Positions 17,555 through 25,883 of a stretch of 50,220 nt of DNA are shown one piece after another. The translations under genes and the position numbers were made by a program. Position 1 is the stretch's first letter, and each line of letters starts with the position of its first letter. Under the pieces are notes generated by a model. That model saw only the letters and a list, made by a program, of their open reading frames with translations. It was not told the DNA's origin and made no database searches. Source of the DNA: Anaerococcus urinomassiliensis (lineage in GTDB: Bacteria > Bacillota > Clostridia > Tissierellales > Peptoniphilaceae); NCBI RefSeq assembly GCF_900128425.1, contig NZ_LT635781.1, forward strand, positions 1,109 to 51,328, written 5' to 3'.

Positions 17555-18400
17555 ATGAATCCCAGACATATTATACAAGCTATAGCGACACTAGTTTACA
17601 ACATACATATACCGAACTTTTTCAAAGGGAGAATCTATACTGGACCAACAAAGAAGATATGCCTTCCTGGATTAAATTGTTATTCCTGCCCTGGTGCTGC
17701 TGGTGCTTGCCCGATTGGGTCCATGCAAGCTGTTATGGGCAACAAAAAGTATAGATTTTCATACTATGTGTTTGGCATAATGGCATTTTTTGGAGTAATG
17801 TTTGGAAGACTCATATGTGGCTTTCTTTGCCCATTTGGCTTCTTCCAAGATTTGATCCACAAAATCCCAAGTAAAAAATTGTCCACTAAGAAACTTTGGC
17901 CACTTCGCTATATCAAATATGGAATCCTATTTTCCCTAGTGATTGCCTTAGGTCTTGTCTTAAGAGATGTGTACGAAGTAATTCCTCCATATTTTTGCAA
18001 ATACATCTGTCCACAAGGGATTCTAGAAGGTGCATTTCCCCTAGCACTTAAAAATCCTTCACTAAGACTTGGCATGGGAGCCTTATTTAATTGGAAGCTA
18101 GGAATTTTGATAGTGACCATAATCCTATCAACCATATTTTATAGGCCATTTTGCAAGTGGATTTGTCCACTGGGTGCATTTTATGCTTTCTTTAATAAGT
18201 ATAGTTTTTACCAAATGGAAGTTAGCAAGTCAAAATGCATAGACTGTGGCAAATGTGCCAGAGTTTGCAAGATGGACGTTGACATTAGGAAAAATTCTTG
18301 CCATAGCGAATGTATCAGATGCAATGACTGTGTCAGAGCTTGCCCTACTAAGGCCATATCAACCTCAATGATAAAAAGGAGAGAAAATGATGAAAATTAA
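17555..18400 (+). CDS. NapH/MauN-like 4Fe-4S membrane protein
   Basis: The 281-residue protein has several membrane helices and many Cys clusters. CLPGLNCYSCPGAAGACPIG lies near the N-terminus. Two membrane-border motifs of the Fer4_5 type follow (GFLCPFGFFQDL and RPFCKWICPLGAFYAF). Two classical ferredoxin-type motifs (CIDCGKCARVCKMD and CIRCNDCVRACP) lie at the C-terminus. It probably moves electrons across or along the membrane to the linked thioredoxin-like lipoprotein and CXXC peptide. The start is the ATG at 17555, one base after the upstream stop. The next gene overlaps its end by 14 bp. Confidence 0.9.
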   Translation: MNPRHIIQAIATLVYNIHIPNFFKGRIYTGPTKKICLPGLNCYSCPGAAGACPIGSMQAVMGNKKYRFSYYVFGIMAFFGVMFGRLICGFLCPFGFFQDLIHKIPSKKLSTKKLWPLRYIKYGILFSLVIALGLVLRDVYEVIPPYFCKYICPQGILEGAFPLALKNPSLRLGMGALFNWKLGILIVTIILSTIFYRPFCKWICPLGAFYAFFNKYSFYQMEVSKSKCIDCGKCARVCKMDVDIRKNSCHSECIRCNDCVRACPTKAISTSMIKRRENDEN

Positions 18401-19097
18401 AAAATTTAATGCTATTTTATTAGCAGGTCTAATGCTTACAGCTTGTGGCAATCAAAAAGCTGAGAAAACTGAAAATGAAACTAAAACTGAAGCTAAAGCA
18501 GAAACTGAAGATAAAACTGAAACAAAAGAAGAAACTGCACCAGCTGAGGCTATGGAATCTATGCCTGAAGGTGCAAATGTAGTAAAGGAAAATCTTCCTA
18601 TAGACGAGCCAGAAACAAATGGAGAAAAAATCACAAAATTACCAAGCTTCACATCAAAAGACCAAGATGGCAAGGATTTTACTAACGAAGATATTGCAAA
18701 AAATGATGCTACAGTAATCAACCTATGGTTTACAGGATGTTCAGCTTGTATAGACGAGATGGATGAGCTAAACGACCTGGCAGATGAGCTAAACAAGGAA
18801 GATGGGGTAGAATTCCTATCCATGTGTACAGATGTAAATTACGATGAATCTACCAAGGAAGCCTTCGATAGAATAATAGCTGACAAAAAGCCAACATACA
18901 AAACACTTGCGGTTGACTATGAGGGTGAAATGAAAGACTACCTAGAAAACATATTTGCCTATCCGACAACTATAGTAGTAGACAAGAACGGAAATATTAT
19001 AGGAGATCCAATAGAAGGAGCCCTTATTCCTGAAGAACAAGTAGCAAAACTAAAAGAAAATATTAAAAAAGCTGTTGAATCATCAAAAAACAGCTAA
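18387..19097 (+). CDS. TlpA-like thioredoxin-fold lipoprotein
   Basis: A signal peptide with lipobox LTAC, a Glu/Lys/Thr-rich linker (about residues 24-70) and a redoxin/TlpA domain (about 80-230) are visible. The active site is CSAC in NLWFTGCSACIDEMDEL, and the cis-Pro loop is FAYPTTIVVDKNGNIIG. The mature protein is anchored outside the membrane, where it should reduce disulfides or methionine sulfoxide partners using electrons from the 4Fe-4S protein encoded just upstream. AAGGAG precedes two adjacent ATG codons (18387, 18390); the second has the better spacing. The gene overlaps the preceding one and is followed by a terminator. Confidence 0.9.
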   Translation: MMKIKKFNAILLAGLMLTACGNQKAEKTENETKTEAKAETEDKTETKEETAPAEAMESMPEGANVVKENLPIDEPETNGEKITKLPSFTSKDQDGKDFTNEDIAKNDATVINLWFTGCSACIDEMDELNDLADELNKEDGVEFLSMCTDVNYDESTKEAFDRIIADKKPTYKTLAVDYEGEMKDYLENIFAYPTTIVVDKNGNIIGDPIEGALIPEEQVAKLKENIKKAVESSKNS

Positions 19098-19100
19098 AAG

Positions 19101-19126
19101 GTGCACATTTATATGTGCATTTTTTA
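19101..19126 (+). terminator. Terminator of the redox operon
   Basis: TGCACAT (19102-19108) and ATGTGCA (19113-19119) form a perfect 7-bp stem followed by six T. Confidence 0.85.
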
Positions 19127-19130
19127 TTTG

Positions 19131-19159
19131 TTGATTAATGGAATAAAGCATTATATAAT
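19131..19159 (+). promoter_or_regulatory. Putative promoter of the C39-like protease gene
   Basis: TTGATT (19131-19136) and TATAAT (19154-19159) are separated by 17 bp, a near-consensus vegetative promoter 30 bp before the ATG. Confidence 0.65.
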
Positions 19160-19188
19160 TAAAGGAGATTATTGTAAAGGAGTTTATA

Positions 19189-20973
19189 ATGGCTAATAAA
19201 AAAATTCTTACTTTATGTGCGGTGATATCCTTATCTGCATTTTTGCATACAAATGTAGCAAATGCCGCTGACACATCTCCCACAGATAATAATTATATAA
19301 ATGAAACTATAGAAATCACAGATACTAATGTAGAAAAATTAGCAAATAAAAATATCTTGCTAACTAATAACATTTCTGATTCTGGATTGGAAGAAGACCT
19401 AGATGGCAAAGATGAAATAAGTAAATTCTCAGAAGATTCATCCGAAAATGCTCCGCTTGTATATTATAAAGACATAAATCTAGATGAGCTTTTGCCTTTG
19501 CTTAAAGAGGATTACCAAAGTCCAGATACAAAACCGGATAAAGAAGAAAATAATGAAATAGCTGAAGAAAAAGAGGAAAGTCAAAGCACTTACAAACTAA
19601 AAAATGACACAATATACCAAGTAGTAGATGGAAAAGAGTCCAAGGCTAAAGATACCTGGGCATCTGTTGGAGGTAAGATTTACTACGCTGGCAAAGATGG
19701 CAAGGCCTACCAAGGCCTAAAAGACATCTATGGCAGAAAATATTTCTTTAATAGAGATTACAATCTAGCAGTTGATCAAACATTTATTGCAGATGGTGGG
19801 ACCTACCAAGCAGGAAGCGATGCTAGTGTTAAGCTAACAGAAGCTGCCCAAAAAGGCTGGAGGGGTCTTGGTGATAAATCTTACTACTTTAATGATAAAG
19901 GAAATTTATTAAGAGGACTAAATGATTTAGGCACCAATAGGTTTTACTTTGACAAAATCGATGGACTCATGCTTAGAAATCAGATAATAAATGAAGGTTT
20001 TGACAAAATCCATACTGCGGACAATGGAGTAGCCCACTATGTAGGTTGGGATTATTATAATGGTAAGCTAGGATATTTTAATTCCAACGGTACATATTCT
20101 AAGGGTCTTAAAAAAATTGATGGTATGACTTATGGTTTTGATAACGCTGGTAAAATCTATAATCGCCAATACAAAAAAATCGACAACCAATGGTGGTATT
20201 TCAACAAATACGGAGAAGCTTCCAAATCAAATGGAAATTTCCCTAAAGGTTGGGTTGGAGATAAGTATTATTTTTCAGATGGTAAACCAGCTGAAGGCCT
20301 TCAAGTTATAAATGGAAAGACCTATATCTTCCATGAATTGACTTTAGAAAAACAAAGAAATGTAGAAAAAGTTTTTAATCACAAGAGATATAGAACTGAT
20401 GGAAACGGTGTAGCAAGATATATTGGTGAAGTTAACCGATACCCAGCTCAAGCTGGAACAAGGGGATATTTTAGAGGAGGATTTAGCAAGTACCTAAACC
20501 GTAAAACTCCATACTTTACACAAAACGACCCTAGGTGGAAATACAGGCCTTATGCCTCAGGTAATTTTGGAGCATACGCTTGTGGACCAACAGCCATGGC
20601 CATGGTTTTAAATAGAAAATTAAACAGAAACGACATATATCCTACAACTACAGCAATAGACGCCAGACCTTATACAGCATGGAATGGAACAGATTGGCAA
20701 TATCTAATTGAGGGCCCAGAAAATTATGGACTAAAATCTTATCCAGTAACGGTAAATGAAAAAGCCTTTATTCAAGCCTTAAAAGAGAATCCTATCATTG
20801 TAAGGGTAGGCAATGGTTATTTTATAAATAATGGCCATTATATGGTAATTGATTCCTACAAAGATGGCAAGTTCTACATCAACGATCCATTTTATTCAAA
20901 GAAAAATACCATGGAAGCTCACGATTTCTGGAGATTAAAACAAGAAGTTACTGTGGCTTGGGAGATTAAATAA
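19189..20973 (+). CDS. Secreted C39-like peptidase with wall-binding repeats
   Basis: This 594-residue protein starts with a signal peptide cleaved near VANA-ADT (about residue 27), followed by an acidic disordered region (about 30-135). Residues of about 140-435 hold degenerate aromatic/Gly repeats of the choline-binding or CW_binding type (GLGDKSYYFNDKGNLLRGL, RFYFDK, QWWYFNKYGEASKS). They should attach the protein to the cell wall. A C39-like cysteine peptidase domain follows. Its triad is visible as Cys465 in YACGPTAMAMV, His550 in NNGHYMVIDSY and Asp566 in YINDPF. A wall hydrolase or peptide-processing role is inferred. The gene stands alone with its own promoter. Confidence 0.88.
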   Translation: MANKKILTLCAVISLSAFLHTNVANAADTSPTDNNYINETIEITDTNVEKLANKNILLTNNISDSGLEEDLDGKDEISKFSEDSSENAPLVYYKDINLDELLPLLKEDYQSPDTKPDKEENNEIAEEKEESQSTYKLKNDTIYQVVDGKESKAKDTWASVGGKIYYAGKDGKAYQGLKDIYGRKYFFNRDYNLAVDQTFIADGGTYQAGSDASVKLTEAAQKGWRGLGDKSYYFNDKGNLLRGLNDLGTNRFYFDKIDGLMLRNQIINEGFDKIHTADNGVAHYVGWDYYNGKLGYFNSNGTYSKGLKKIDGMTYGFDNAGKIYNRQYKKIDNQWWYFNKYGEASKSNGNFPKGWVGDKYYFSDGKPAEGLQVINGKTYIFHELTLEKQRNVEKVFNHKRYRTDGNGVARYIGEVNRYPAQAGTRGYFRGGFSKYLNRKTPYFTQNDPRWKYRPYASGNFGAYACGPTAMAMVLNRKLNRNDIYPTTTAIDARPYTAWNGTDWQYLIEGPENYGLKSYPVTVNEKAFIQALKENPIIVRVGNGYFINNGHYMVIDSYKDGKFYINDPFYSKKNTMEAHDFWRLKQEVTVAWEIK

Positions 20974-21030
20974 TTATTTATTAAAATCTTAAAATTAGGT
21001 AAATTATAGTTAATAATAAGGAGGCTTGTT

Positions 21031-21324
21031 ATGGTAGTTATGACAGTGATATTAGGTCTTACATATTTGATACTTGGAATAAAATTCTATAATACAAAAA
21101 TGCTCCACTTATTAAATGGAATCAATATTGAAAAAGTAGATGACCCGATAAAATTAGGAAAAAATGTAGGTAAATCTTACATAATATTAGCCGTGTTATT
21201 ATTTTTAGAAGCAATTGCTTATAGGTCATTTTGGCTCTCTCAAAATTCATTTGTATTTTGCCTTGTAGCAACTGTCATTTTTGGCCCTATAATAATGACT
21301 ATAGTATTAAGTCAATATATTTAA
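21031..21324 (+). CDS. Small membrane protein, DUF3784-like
   Basis: The 97-residue protein has three hydrophobic segments (about residues 2-17, 48-67 and 74-93) and a central LLNGIN...GKNVGKSYIIL stretch. This resembles DUF3784-type small membrane proteins of Firmicutes, whose function is unknown. AAGGAGG precedes the ATG. It is followed by a strong terminator and looks monocistronic. Confidence 0.6.
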   Translation: MVVMTVILGLTYLILGIKFYNTKMLHLLNGINIEKVDDPIKLGKNVGKSYIILAVLLFLEAIAYRSFWLSQNSFVFCLVATVIFGPIIMTIVLSQYI

Positions 21325-21328
21325 CTTT

Positions 21329-21350
21329 AGCACCCTTTATGGGTGCTTTT
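21329..21350 (+). terminator. Hairpin terminator
   Basis: AGCACCC and GGGTGCT form a perfect 7-bp stem with loop TTTAT and a short T run, directly after the small membrane-protein gene. Confidence 0.8.
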
Positions 21351-21415
21351 AGTATGCAAAAATATATGGATATTTATTTGCAAATTGGGTATAAAATTTC
21401 CTAAGAGGTGAAGAT

Positions 21416-21859
21416 ATGTATTTTGAAGATTATAAAGTAGGTATGATTTTTGATGAAGAAATTGAACCAATATCTTTTACAGAAGAAGAAATTATAGAAT
21501 ATGGCAAAAAATACGACCCAAGACCTATTCATATAGACAAAGAGGCTGCGGCAAAATCCAGGTTTGGTAGGATCATAGCCCCAGGTTCTTTTGCAAATAT
21601 GGCCTTTTGGGGGCAATGGGTAAAAACAGGCATAGATATGGATGGACTTGTGGCTGGCGCATGGCTAGATGGTGGCCAGTGGATAAAGCCAGTATATGCA
21701 GATACTCTTTATGATATAAAGGTAGAAATTACTGAAAAGAAAGTCAGACGTGAGGGTATTGATGGCTTTGTGACCTATAAATTAACTGCCTATGACCCTG
21801 ATCAAGAACCAGTTTTGCACTACGAAGCAAGTGGACTAGTGAATTATAATAATAAATAA
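21416..21859 (+). CDS. MaoC-family dehydratase
   Basis: The 147-residue protein has the single hot-dog fold of the MaoC family. The catalytic-site motif is seen in YDPRPIHIDKEAAAKSRFGRIIAPGSFANM, with Asp and His in the hydratase-2 arrangement. The family hydrates trans-enoyl-CoA thioesters; the physiological substrate here is not evident because no fatty-acid genes are adjacent. AGAGGTGA lies just upstream of the ATG. SOD follows 71 bp later under a separate putative operator. Confidence 0.85.
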   Translation: MYFEDYKVGMIFDEEIEPISFTEEEIIEYGKKYDPRPIHIDKEAAAKSRFGRIIAPGSFANMAFWGQWVKTGIDMDGLVAGAWLDGGQWIKPVYADTLYDIKVEITEKKVRREGIDGFVTYKLTAYDPDQEPVLHYEASGLVNYNNK

Positions 21860-21888
21860 TGATTTTCATTATCAGTTGTGGGTATAAA
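21860..21888 (+). promoter_or_regulatory. Putative Fur/PerR-type operator and -10 box of the SOD gene
   Basis: TGATTTTCATTATCA (21860-21874) is a 7-1-7 imperfect palindrome that matches the Fur/PerR-type consensus TGATAATnATTATCA at 12 of 14 positions. A -10-like TATAAA lies at 21883-21888. The operator covers the -35 region, so binding would block transcription. Which Fur-family member binds cannot be told from sequence. Confidence 0.4.
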
Positions 21889-21930
21889 ATAAGTACAAAT
21901 GAAAATTAAACCACTAGGAGGTTTTATATA

Positions 21931-22545
21931 ATGCTAGAACTTAAGAAATTAGCTTACGAATATAATGCACTAGAGCCAGTCATATCAAAAGAGACTATGA
22001 CCTTCCACCACGACAAACACCACCAAGCTTATGTTGACACAGCAAATAAACTTTTGGAAGGCACAGGATATGAAGAAAAATCATGTCCAAAATGTCTATT
22101 AAAGGATATAGAAAATATTACAGATGATGCTGACAAAAAGCAAAAGCTTATCAACAATCTTGGCGGAGTTTTAAACCACAACCTATTTTGGGATACAATG
22201 ACTCCAGGTGGATCAAGTGAACCTGTTGGTGAATTAAAAGCAGCAATTGAAGAAAAATTTGGATCATTTGATGCATTCAAAAAAGAATTTGAAGAAGCAG
22301 GCAAGGGTCAATTTGGTTCAGGTTGGGCATGGCTTGTTGTAAGTGAAGAAGGTCTTGAAGTTATCTCTACAAAAAATCAAGATAATCCAATTCTTTGCGG
22401 CAAAACTCCACTTCTAGGCAACGATGTTTGGGAACATGCTTATTATCTAGACTACCAAAATGCAAGAGCTAAATACCTAGAAGAATGGTGGAAAGTTGTA
22501 AACTGGGATGTAGCTGAAGAAAGATACCAAAAAAATTGTAAATAA
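21931..22545 (+). CDS. sodA: Superoxide dismutase, Mn type or cambialistic
   Basis: The 204-residue protein is a complete Fe/Mn superoxide dismutase that disproportionates superoxide in the cytosol. The metal ligands are His26 (MTFHHDKHH), His83 (NHNLFW), Asp165 and His169 (GNDVWEHAYYLDYQN). Gln150 in KNQDNP and the GGV before the second His favour the Mn-type second shell, though cambialistic use is possible. Residues 51-55 read SCPKC, a CXXC pair in the loop after the first helix that is unusual for this family. Two more Cys lie at 156 and 203. AGGAGG precedes the ATG. Confidence 0.95.
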   Translation: MLELKKLAYEYNALEPVISKETMTFHHDKHHQAYVDTANKLLEGTGYEEKSCPKCLLKDIENITDDADKKQKLINNLGGVLNHNLFWDTMTPGGSSEPVGELKAAIEEKFGSFDAFKKEFEEAGKGQFGSGWAWLVVSEEGLEVISTKNQDNPILCGKTPLLGNDVWEHAYYLDYQNARAKYLEEWWKVVNWDVAEERYQKNCK

Positions 22546-22574
22546 TATTTGTGACTTAAAAATTATATAGATGC

Positions 22575-22632
22575 AAAAAGCCTATTCGAGATCTCAAACT
22601 AATGGAGAGGTCATTAAGGATAGGCTTTTCTT
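22575..22632 (+). terminator. Terminator after SOD
   Basis: AAAAGCCTAT (22576-22585) pairs with ATAGGCTTTT (22620-22629) around a second partial stem (GAGATCTC/GAGAGGTC). The remainder of 22633-22891 is AT-rich leader sequence. Confidence 0.65.
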
Positions 22633-22694
22633 GTCTAATTATTATATGATCAGAAATAAATAGTTAAAATTTTGTAAAACCTTAATATTAAGTA

Positions 22695-22723
22695 TTGCAA
22701 AAAACGTTTTTATAATATATAAT
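22695..22723 (+). promoter_or_regulatory. Putative promoter of the symporter-serine dehydratase operon
   Basis: TTGCAA (22695-22700) and TATAAT (22718-22723) have 17-bp spacing. The resulting leader of about 160 bases is long and AT-rich; I see no clear riboswitch in it. Confidence 0.55.
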
Positions 22724-22891
22724 ATAGCTCTAAGTTATAACTGAAGACTAGATGAACTCTAGAATTTGTAGGAGAAAAGAACAATAAAATATAAATTTGA
22801 AAAAATTTATGTTTTACTATTTTAATTTTATGAAGAATAGGTTATAATTTAGTTGCAAAGGTTTACATAATAATATACATAGGAGAATTTT

Positions 22892-24124
22892 ATGGGACGT
22901 TTAAAAAACATCGGACTTGTTCCAAAACTAATCGTTGCAATCGTTCTCGGTATCCTAATAGGCACATATATGCCAGCTGGATTTACGAGATTGTTTGTAA
23001 CATTTTCTAAGATCTTCGGATCATTCTTATCATTCATTATTCCATTAATGATTTTAGCTTTCGTTACCAAGGGTATTGCAGATCTTGGTGAAGGCGCAGG
23101 TAAATTATTGGGTATAACAGTATTAATAGCATATTGTTCTACATTAGTAGCTGGAAGCTTATCATACATTATGGCTAGCAATATATTTCCAAAATTCATT
23201 ACTTCGGCTCAAGTAGATGCTATTACAGCTTCAGAGGGAAATGGACTTGAACCATATTTCACAGTTCCAATAACACCATTTTTTGATGTAACAAGTGCTT
23301 TAATTTTTGCATTTATGATGGGTATTTCTATTTCTTGGTTACGTAAAAATCACAAGGGTGAAGTAATTTATAACGCGGTTTCTGAATTTAACTTAATTAT
23401 TGTAAGAGTTCTTGAACTAGCAATTGTACCAGTTCTTCCATTCTTCATTCTAGGTAACTTCGCAGATATGGCACACTCTGGATCAGTTTTTGCAGTACTA
23501 AGCATATTCTGGAGAATATTCCTATGCATAGTAACCCTACACCTACTTTATATAACATTAATGTTTATAATTTCAGGTTCTTATTCAGGCAAAAACCCAT
23601 TTGCTATGATGAAAAATGAAATAAAGGGATATATGACAGCTGTTGGTACACAATCATCAGCTGCAACAATTCCAGTAAACTTACAATGTGCAGCAAACAA
23701 CGGTGTTAGCCGTGAAATCTCAGACTTCGTTGTGCCTCTTGGAGCTACAGTACACATGCCAGGTTCTATGATTACAATCACAGGTTGTGTATTTACAATT
23801 TTATACATGTACAACCTTCCACACTCATTTGGATTAATGCTTTCATTAATCGCAACTTTGGGTGTTGCTATGGTAGCTGCACCAGGAGCACCAGGTGGGG
23901 CTGTTATGAGTGCATTGCCATTCTTACCAATAGTAGGTATTTCACCAGAATCAGCAATGGCAAGTTTGTTGATATCTCTATACCTAACCCAAGACTCATT
24001 TGGTACAGCAGCAAACATCTCAGGTGACGTTGCATTAGCAGTAGCAGTAGACAAATTTTATAATAGAGTAATCTTAGGCAATAAGGATTGGACACCAGCA
24101 CCAGTTGTTGAAAATCCAAGATAG
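22892..24124 (+). CDS. Dicarboxylate/amino acid:cation symporter (SstT/GltP family)
   Basis: This 410-residue protein has about eight membrane helices and the hairpin motifs of the DAACS family. SSAATIPVN is the Ser-rich re-entrant loop, followed by GSMITITG and the sodium-site region APGAPGGAVMSALP. These proteins couple amino acid or dicarboxylate uptake to Na+ or H+. Serine dehydratase subunit genes follow directly, which suggests serine or threonine uptake like SstT, but the substrate is inferred from context. AGGAG precedes the ATG. A hairpin terminator lies between it and sdaAB and may reduce expression of the downstream genes. Confidence 0.88.
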   Translation: MGRLKNIGLVPKLIVAIVLGILIGTYMPAGFTRLFVTFSKIFGSFLSFIIPLMILAFVTKGIADLGEGAGKLLGITVLIAYCSTLVAGSLSYIMASNIFPKFITSAQVDAITASEGNGLEPYFTVPITPFFDVTSALIFAFMMGISISWLRKNHKGEVIYNAVSEFNLIIVRVLELAIVPVLPFFILGNFADMAHSGSVFAVLSIFWRIFLCIVTLHLLYITLMFIISGSYSGKNPFAMMKNEIKGYMTAVGTQSSAATIPVNLQCAANNGVSREISDFVVPLGATVHMPGSMITITGCVFTILYMYNLPHSFGLMLSLIATLGVAMVAAPGAPGGAVMSALPFLPIVGISPESAMASLLISLYLTQDSFGTAANISGDVALAVAVDKFYNRVILGNKDWTPAPVVENPR

Positions 24125-24151
24125 AAAAAATTAGCCTTTGCAAATTAAAAG

Positions 24152-24183
24152 AAGGTAGCACAACTATGTTTGCTACCTTTCTT
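24152..24183 (+). terminator. Intercistronic hairpin between symporter and sdaAB
   Basis: AAGGTAGCA and TGCTACCTT form a perfect 9-bp stem followed by TTCTTT. It may be a partial terminator or an mRNA-stabilising end for the symporter message. Confidence 0.7.
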
Positions 24184-24207
24184 TATCAAAACATAAAAGG
24201 AGATTAT

Positions 24208-24870
24208 ATGACAGTAAATGCGTCAATTTTCGATATCATAGGCCCAGTAATGGTTGGGCCAAGCTCTTCGCATACTGCAGGAGCTTGTAAAATAGCAAAT
24301 GTAGCAAGAAAAATTGTTGAGCCAGGTTTTAATGAAGTCGCTTTCTATTTGCACGGATCTTTCGCAGCAACCTACAAGGGCCACGGTACAAATAGAGCCT
24401 TGGTTGGTGGAGTTTTAGGCTTTGGACCAGAAGATGATCGAATTATCAATGCTTTTGAATATGCAAAAGAACAAGGCATAGCTTATGACTTCATAGAAAC
24501 AGACCTTGGCGATGTACACCCAAACACAGTAAGGATTATTTTCAAATACCCTGACGGAAGGGGCCCAATTGATATAGAAGGATCCTCAATCGGTGGCGGC
24601 GCAATAGTTATCACAAAAATTTATGGCAACAAGATTGAATACTATGCAAACAAACCAACCCTATTTATGTCATATGGAGAACAAAAGGGCATAATTGCCT
24701 TTGTTTCAAGCATACTCTTTGACCATGGTTACAATATTAACCTAATGAAAACCATAAAAGAAGGGGATAATGTGATGCTTGTTTGCGAACTAGACGAGCC
24801 GCTAACAGAAGATGTATTGGAATTAATTAGAAAAGGTAAAGATTTTACCTTCATTAAATACTTACAATAG
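24208..24870 (+). CDS. sdaAB: L-serine ammonia-lyase, beta subunit
   Basis: The 220-residue protein is the beta chain of the iron-sulfur L-serine dehydratase, which converts serine to pyruvate and ammonia. The hallmark GPVMVGPSSSHTAGA lies at the N-terminus and a C-terminal ACT-like domain (about residues 148-220) follows. The start at 24208 is chosen because AAAGGAG lies upstream. An earlier in-frame ATG at 24166 falls inside a hairpin terminator. The alpha-subunit gene starts 8 bp after the stop. Confidence 0.95.
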   Translation: MTVNASIFDIIGPVMVGPSSSHTAGACKIANVARKIVEPGFNEVAFYLHGSFAATYKGHGTNRALVGGVLGFGPEDDRIINAFEYAKEQGIAYDFIETDLGDVHPNTVRIIFKYPDGRGPIDIEGSSIGGGAIVITKIYGNKIEYYANKPTLFMSYGEQKGIIAFVSSILFDHGYNINLMKTIKEGDNVMLVCELDEPLTEDVLELIRKGKDFTFIKYLQ

Positions 24871-24878
24871 GAAAAATT

Positions 24879-25757
24879 ATGCTTACAAAATTTGAATTAT
24901 TAAAAGAAAGATGCCAAGAAGAAAACTTAACTTTGTGGGAACTATCCATAAAGGATGAAGTAGAAAATACTAAAAAAACTGAAGAAGAAATATTTGACAG
25001 ACTCCAAAGAACACTTGACATAATGAAAGAATCTTCACACGCGGCCCTTGATGTAGCTGTAACATCAGTAACAGGAATGACAGGTGGCAATGCTAAAACA
25101 ATGAATGATTACTTCCTGGGAGGAGAATCAATACTTGGAGAAACTGCAGCAAAAGCTATGGCTATGGCCCTATCAACAAGCGAAGTAAATGCAGCCATGG
25201 GTAGGATAGTCGCTGCACCAACAGCAGGTGCATCTGGAATACTTCCTGCAACACTTATGACTATGTATCATAAATATGGTTATGACGATAGAAAACTAAT
25301 GGAAGCTATGCTAGTAGCAACCCAAATTGGCCAAGTAATATTTGACAATGCAACCTTTGCGGGAGCTGAAGGTGGATGCCAAGCAGAAACAGGATCAGCA
25401 GCAGCAATGGCAGCAGCTGCAGCAGTATACCTTCGTGGATATGACATAGAAACTCAAGAAAAAGCTGCAACTTGTGCCCTACTAAACATCATGGGACTCG
25501 TATGTGACCCAATCGGAGGCATGGTAGAATTCCCGTGTAACCTTAGAAATGCAAACGGCGTAATGAACGCCCTAGCAAGTGCTGACATGGCTATGGCTGG
25601 AGTTACTATGTATGTAACATTTGACGAAGCAGTAGAAGCTATGAAGAGAGTAGGAGATAGCCTACCACACGGCCTAAGAGAAACAGGAGAAGGCGGCATA
25701 GCAGTATGCCCATCTGCCCTAAAACTAAGAGCAAAATATATTGATGGTACAATGTAA
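24879..25757 (+). CDS. sdaAA: L-serine ammonia-lyase, alpha subunit
   Basis: The 292-residue alpha subunit carries the catalytic 4Fe-4S site. Motifs include SVTGMTGGNAKTMNDY, ASGILPATLMTMY, the Cys-bearing EGGCQAETGSAAAMAAAA, CALLNIMGLVCDPIGGMVEFPC and RNA-like NLRNANG. Together with the beta chain it makes pyruvate from serine, a main energy route in amino-acid-fermenting anaerobes. A terminator follows immediately. Confidence 0.96.
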   Translation: MLTKFELLKERCQEENLTLWELSIKDEVENTKKTEEEIFDRLQRTLDIMKESSHAALDVAVTSVTGMTGGNAKTMNDYFLGGESILGETAAKAMAMALSTSEVNAAMGRIVAAPTAGASGILPATLMTMYHKYGYDDRKLMEAMLVATQIGQVIFDNATFAGAEGGCQAETGSAAAMAAAAAVYLRGYDIETQEKAATCALLNIMGLVCDPIGGMVEFPCNLRNANGVMNALASADMAMAGVTMYVTFDEAVEAMKRVGDSLPHGLRETGEGGIAVCPSALKLRAKYIDGTM

Positions 25758-25766
25758 TATAGGAGT

Positions 25767-25792
25767 GAGCAAGCATGGCTTGCTCTTTTTTT
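25767..25792 (+). terminator. Terminator of the serine operon
   Basis: GAGCAAGC (25767-25774) and GCTTGCTC (25778-25785) form a perfect 8-bp stem with loop ATG, followed by seven T. Confidence 0.9.
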
Positions 25793-25883
25793 CTCCAAAA
25801 TTTAAACTTGTTTATTGATTGACAAACAAGATATCTTAGCATAAAATAATGATAAATAATAAATTAACAAAAGGAGAAAGATT

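Noticed and set aside
22724..22891. Riboswitch or T-box in the symporter leader
   Set aside because: I found no specifier-like stem, no T-box sequence and no terminator/antiterminator pair.
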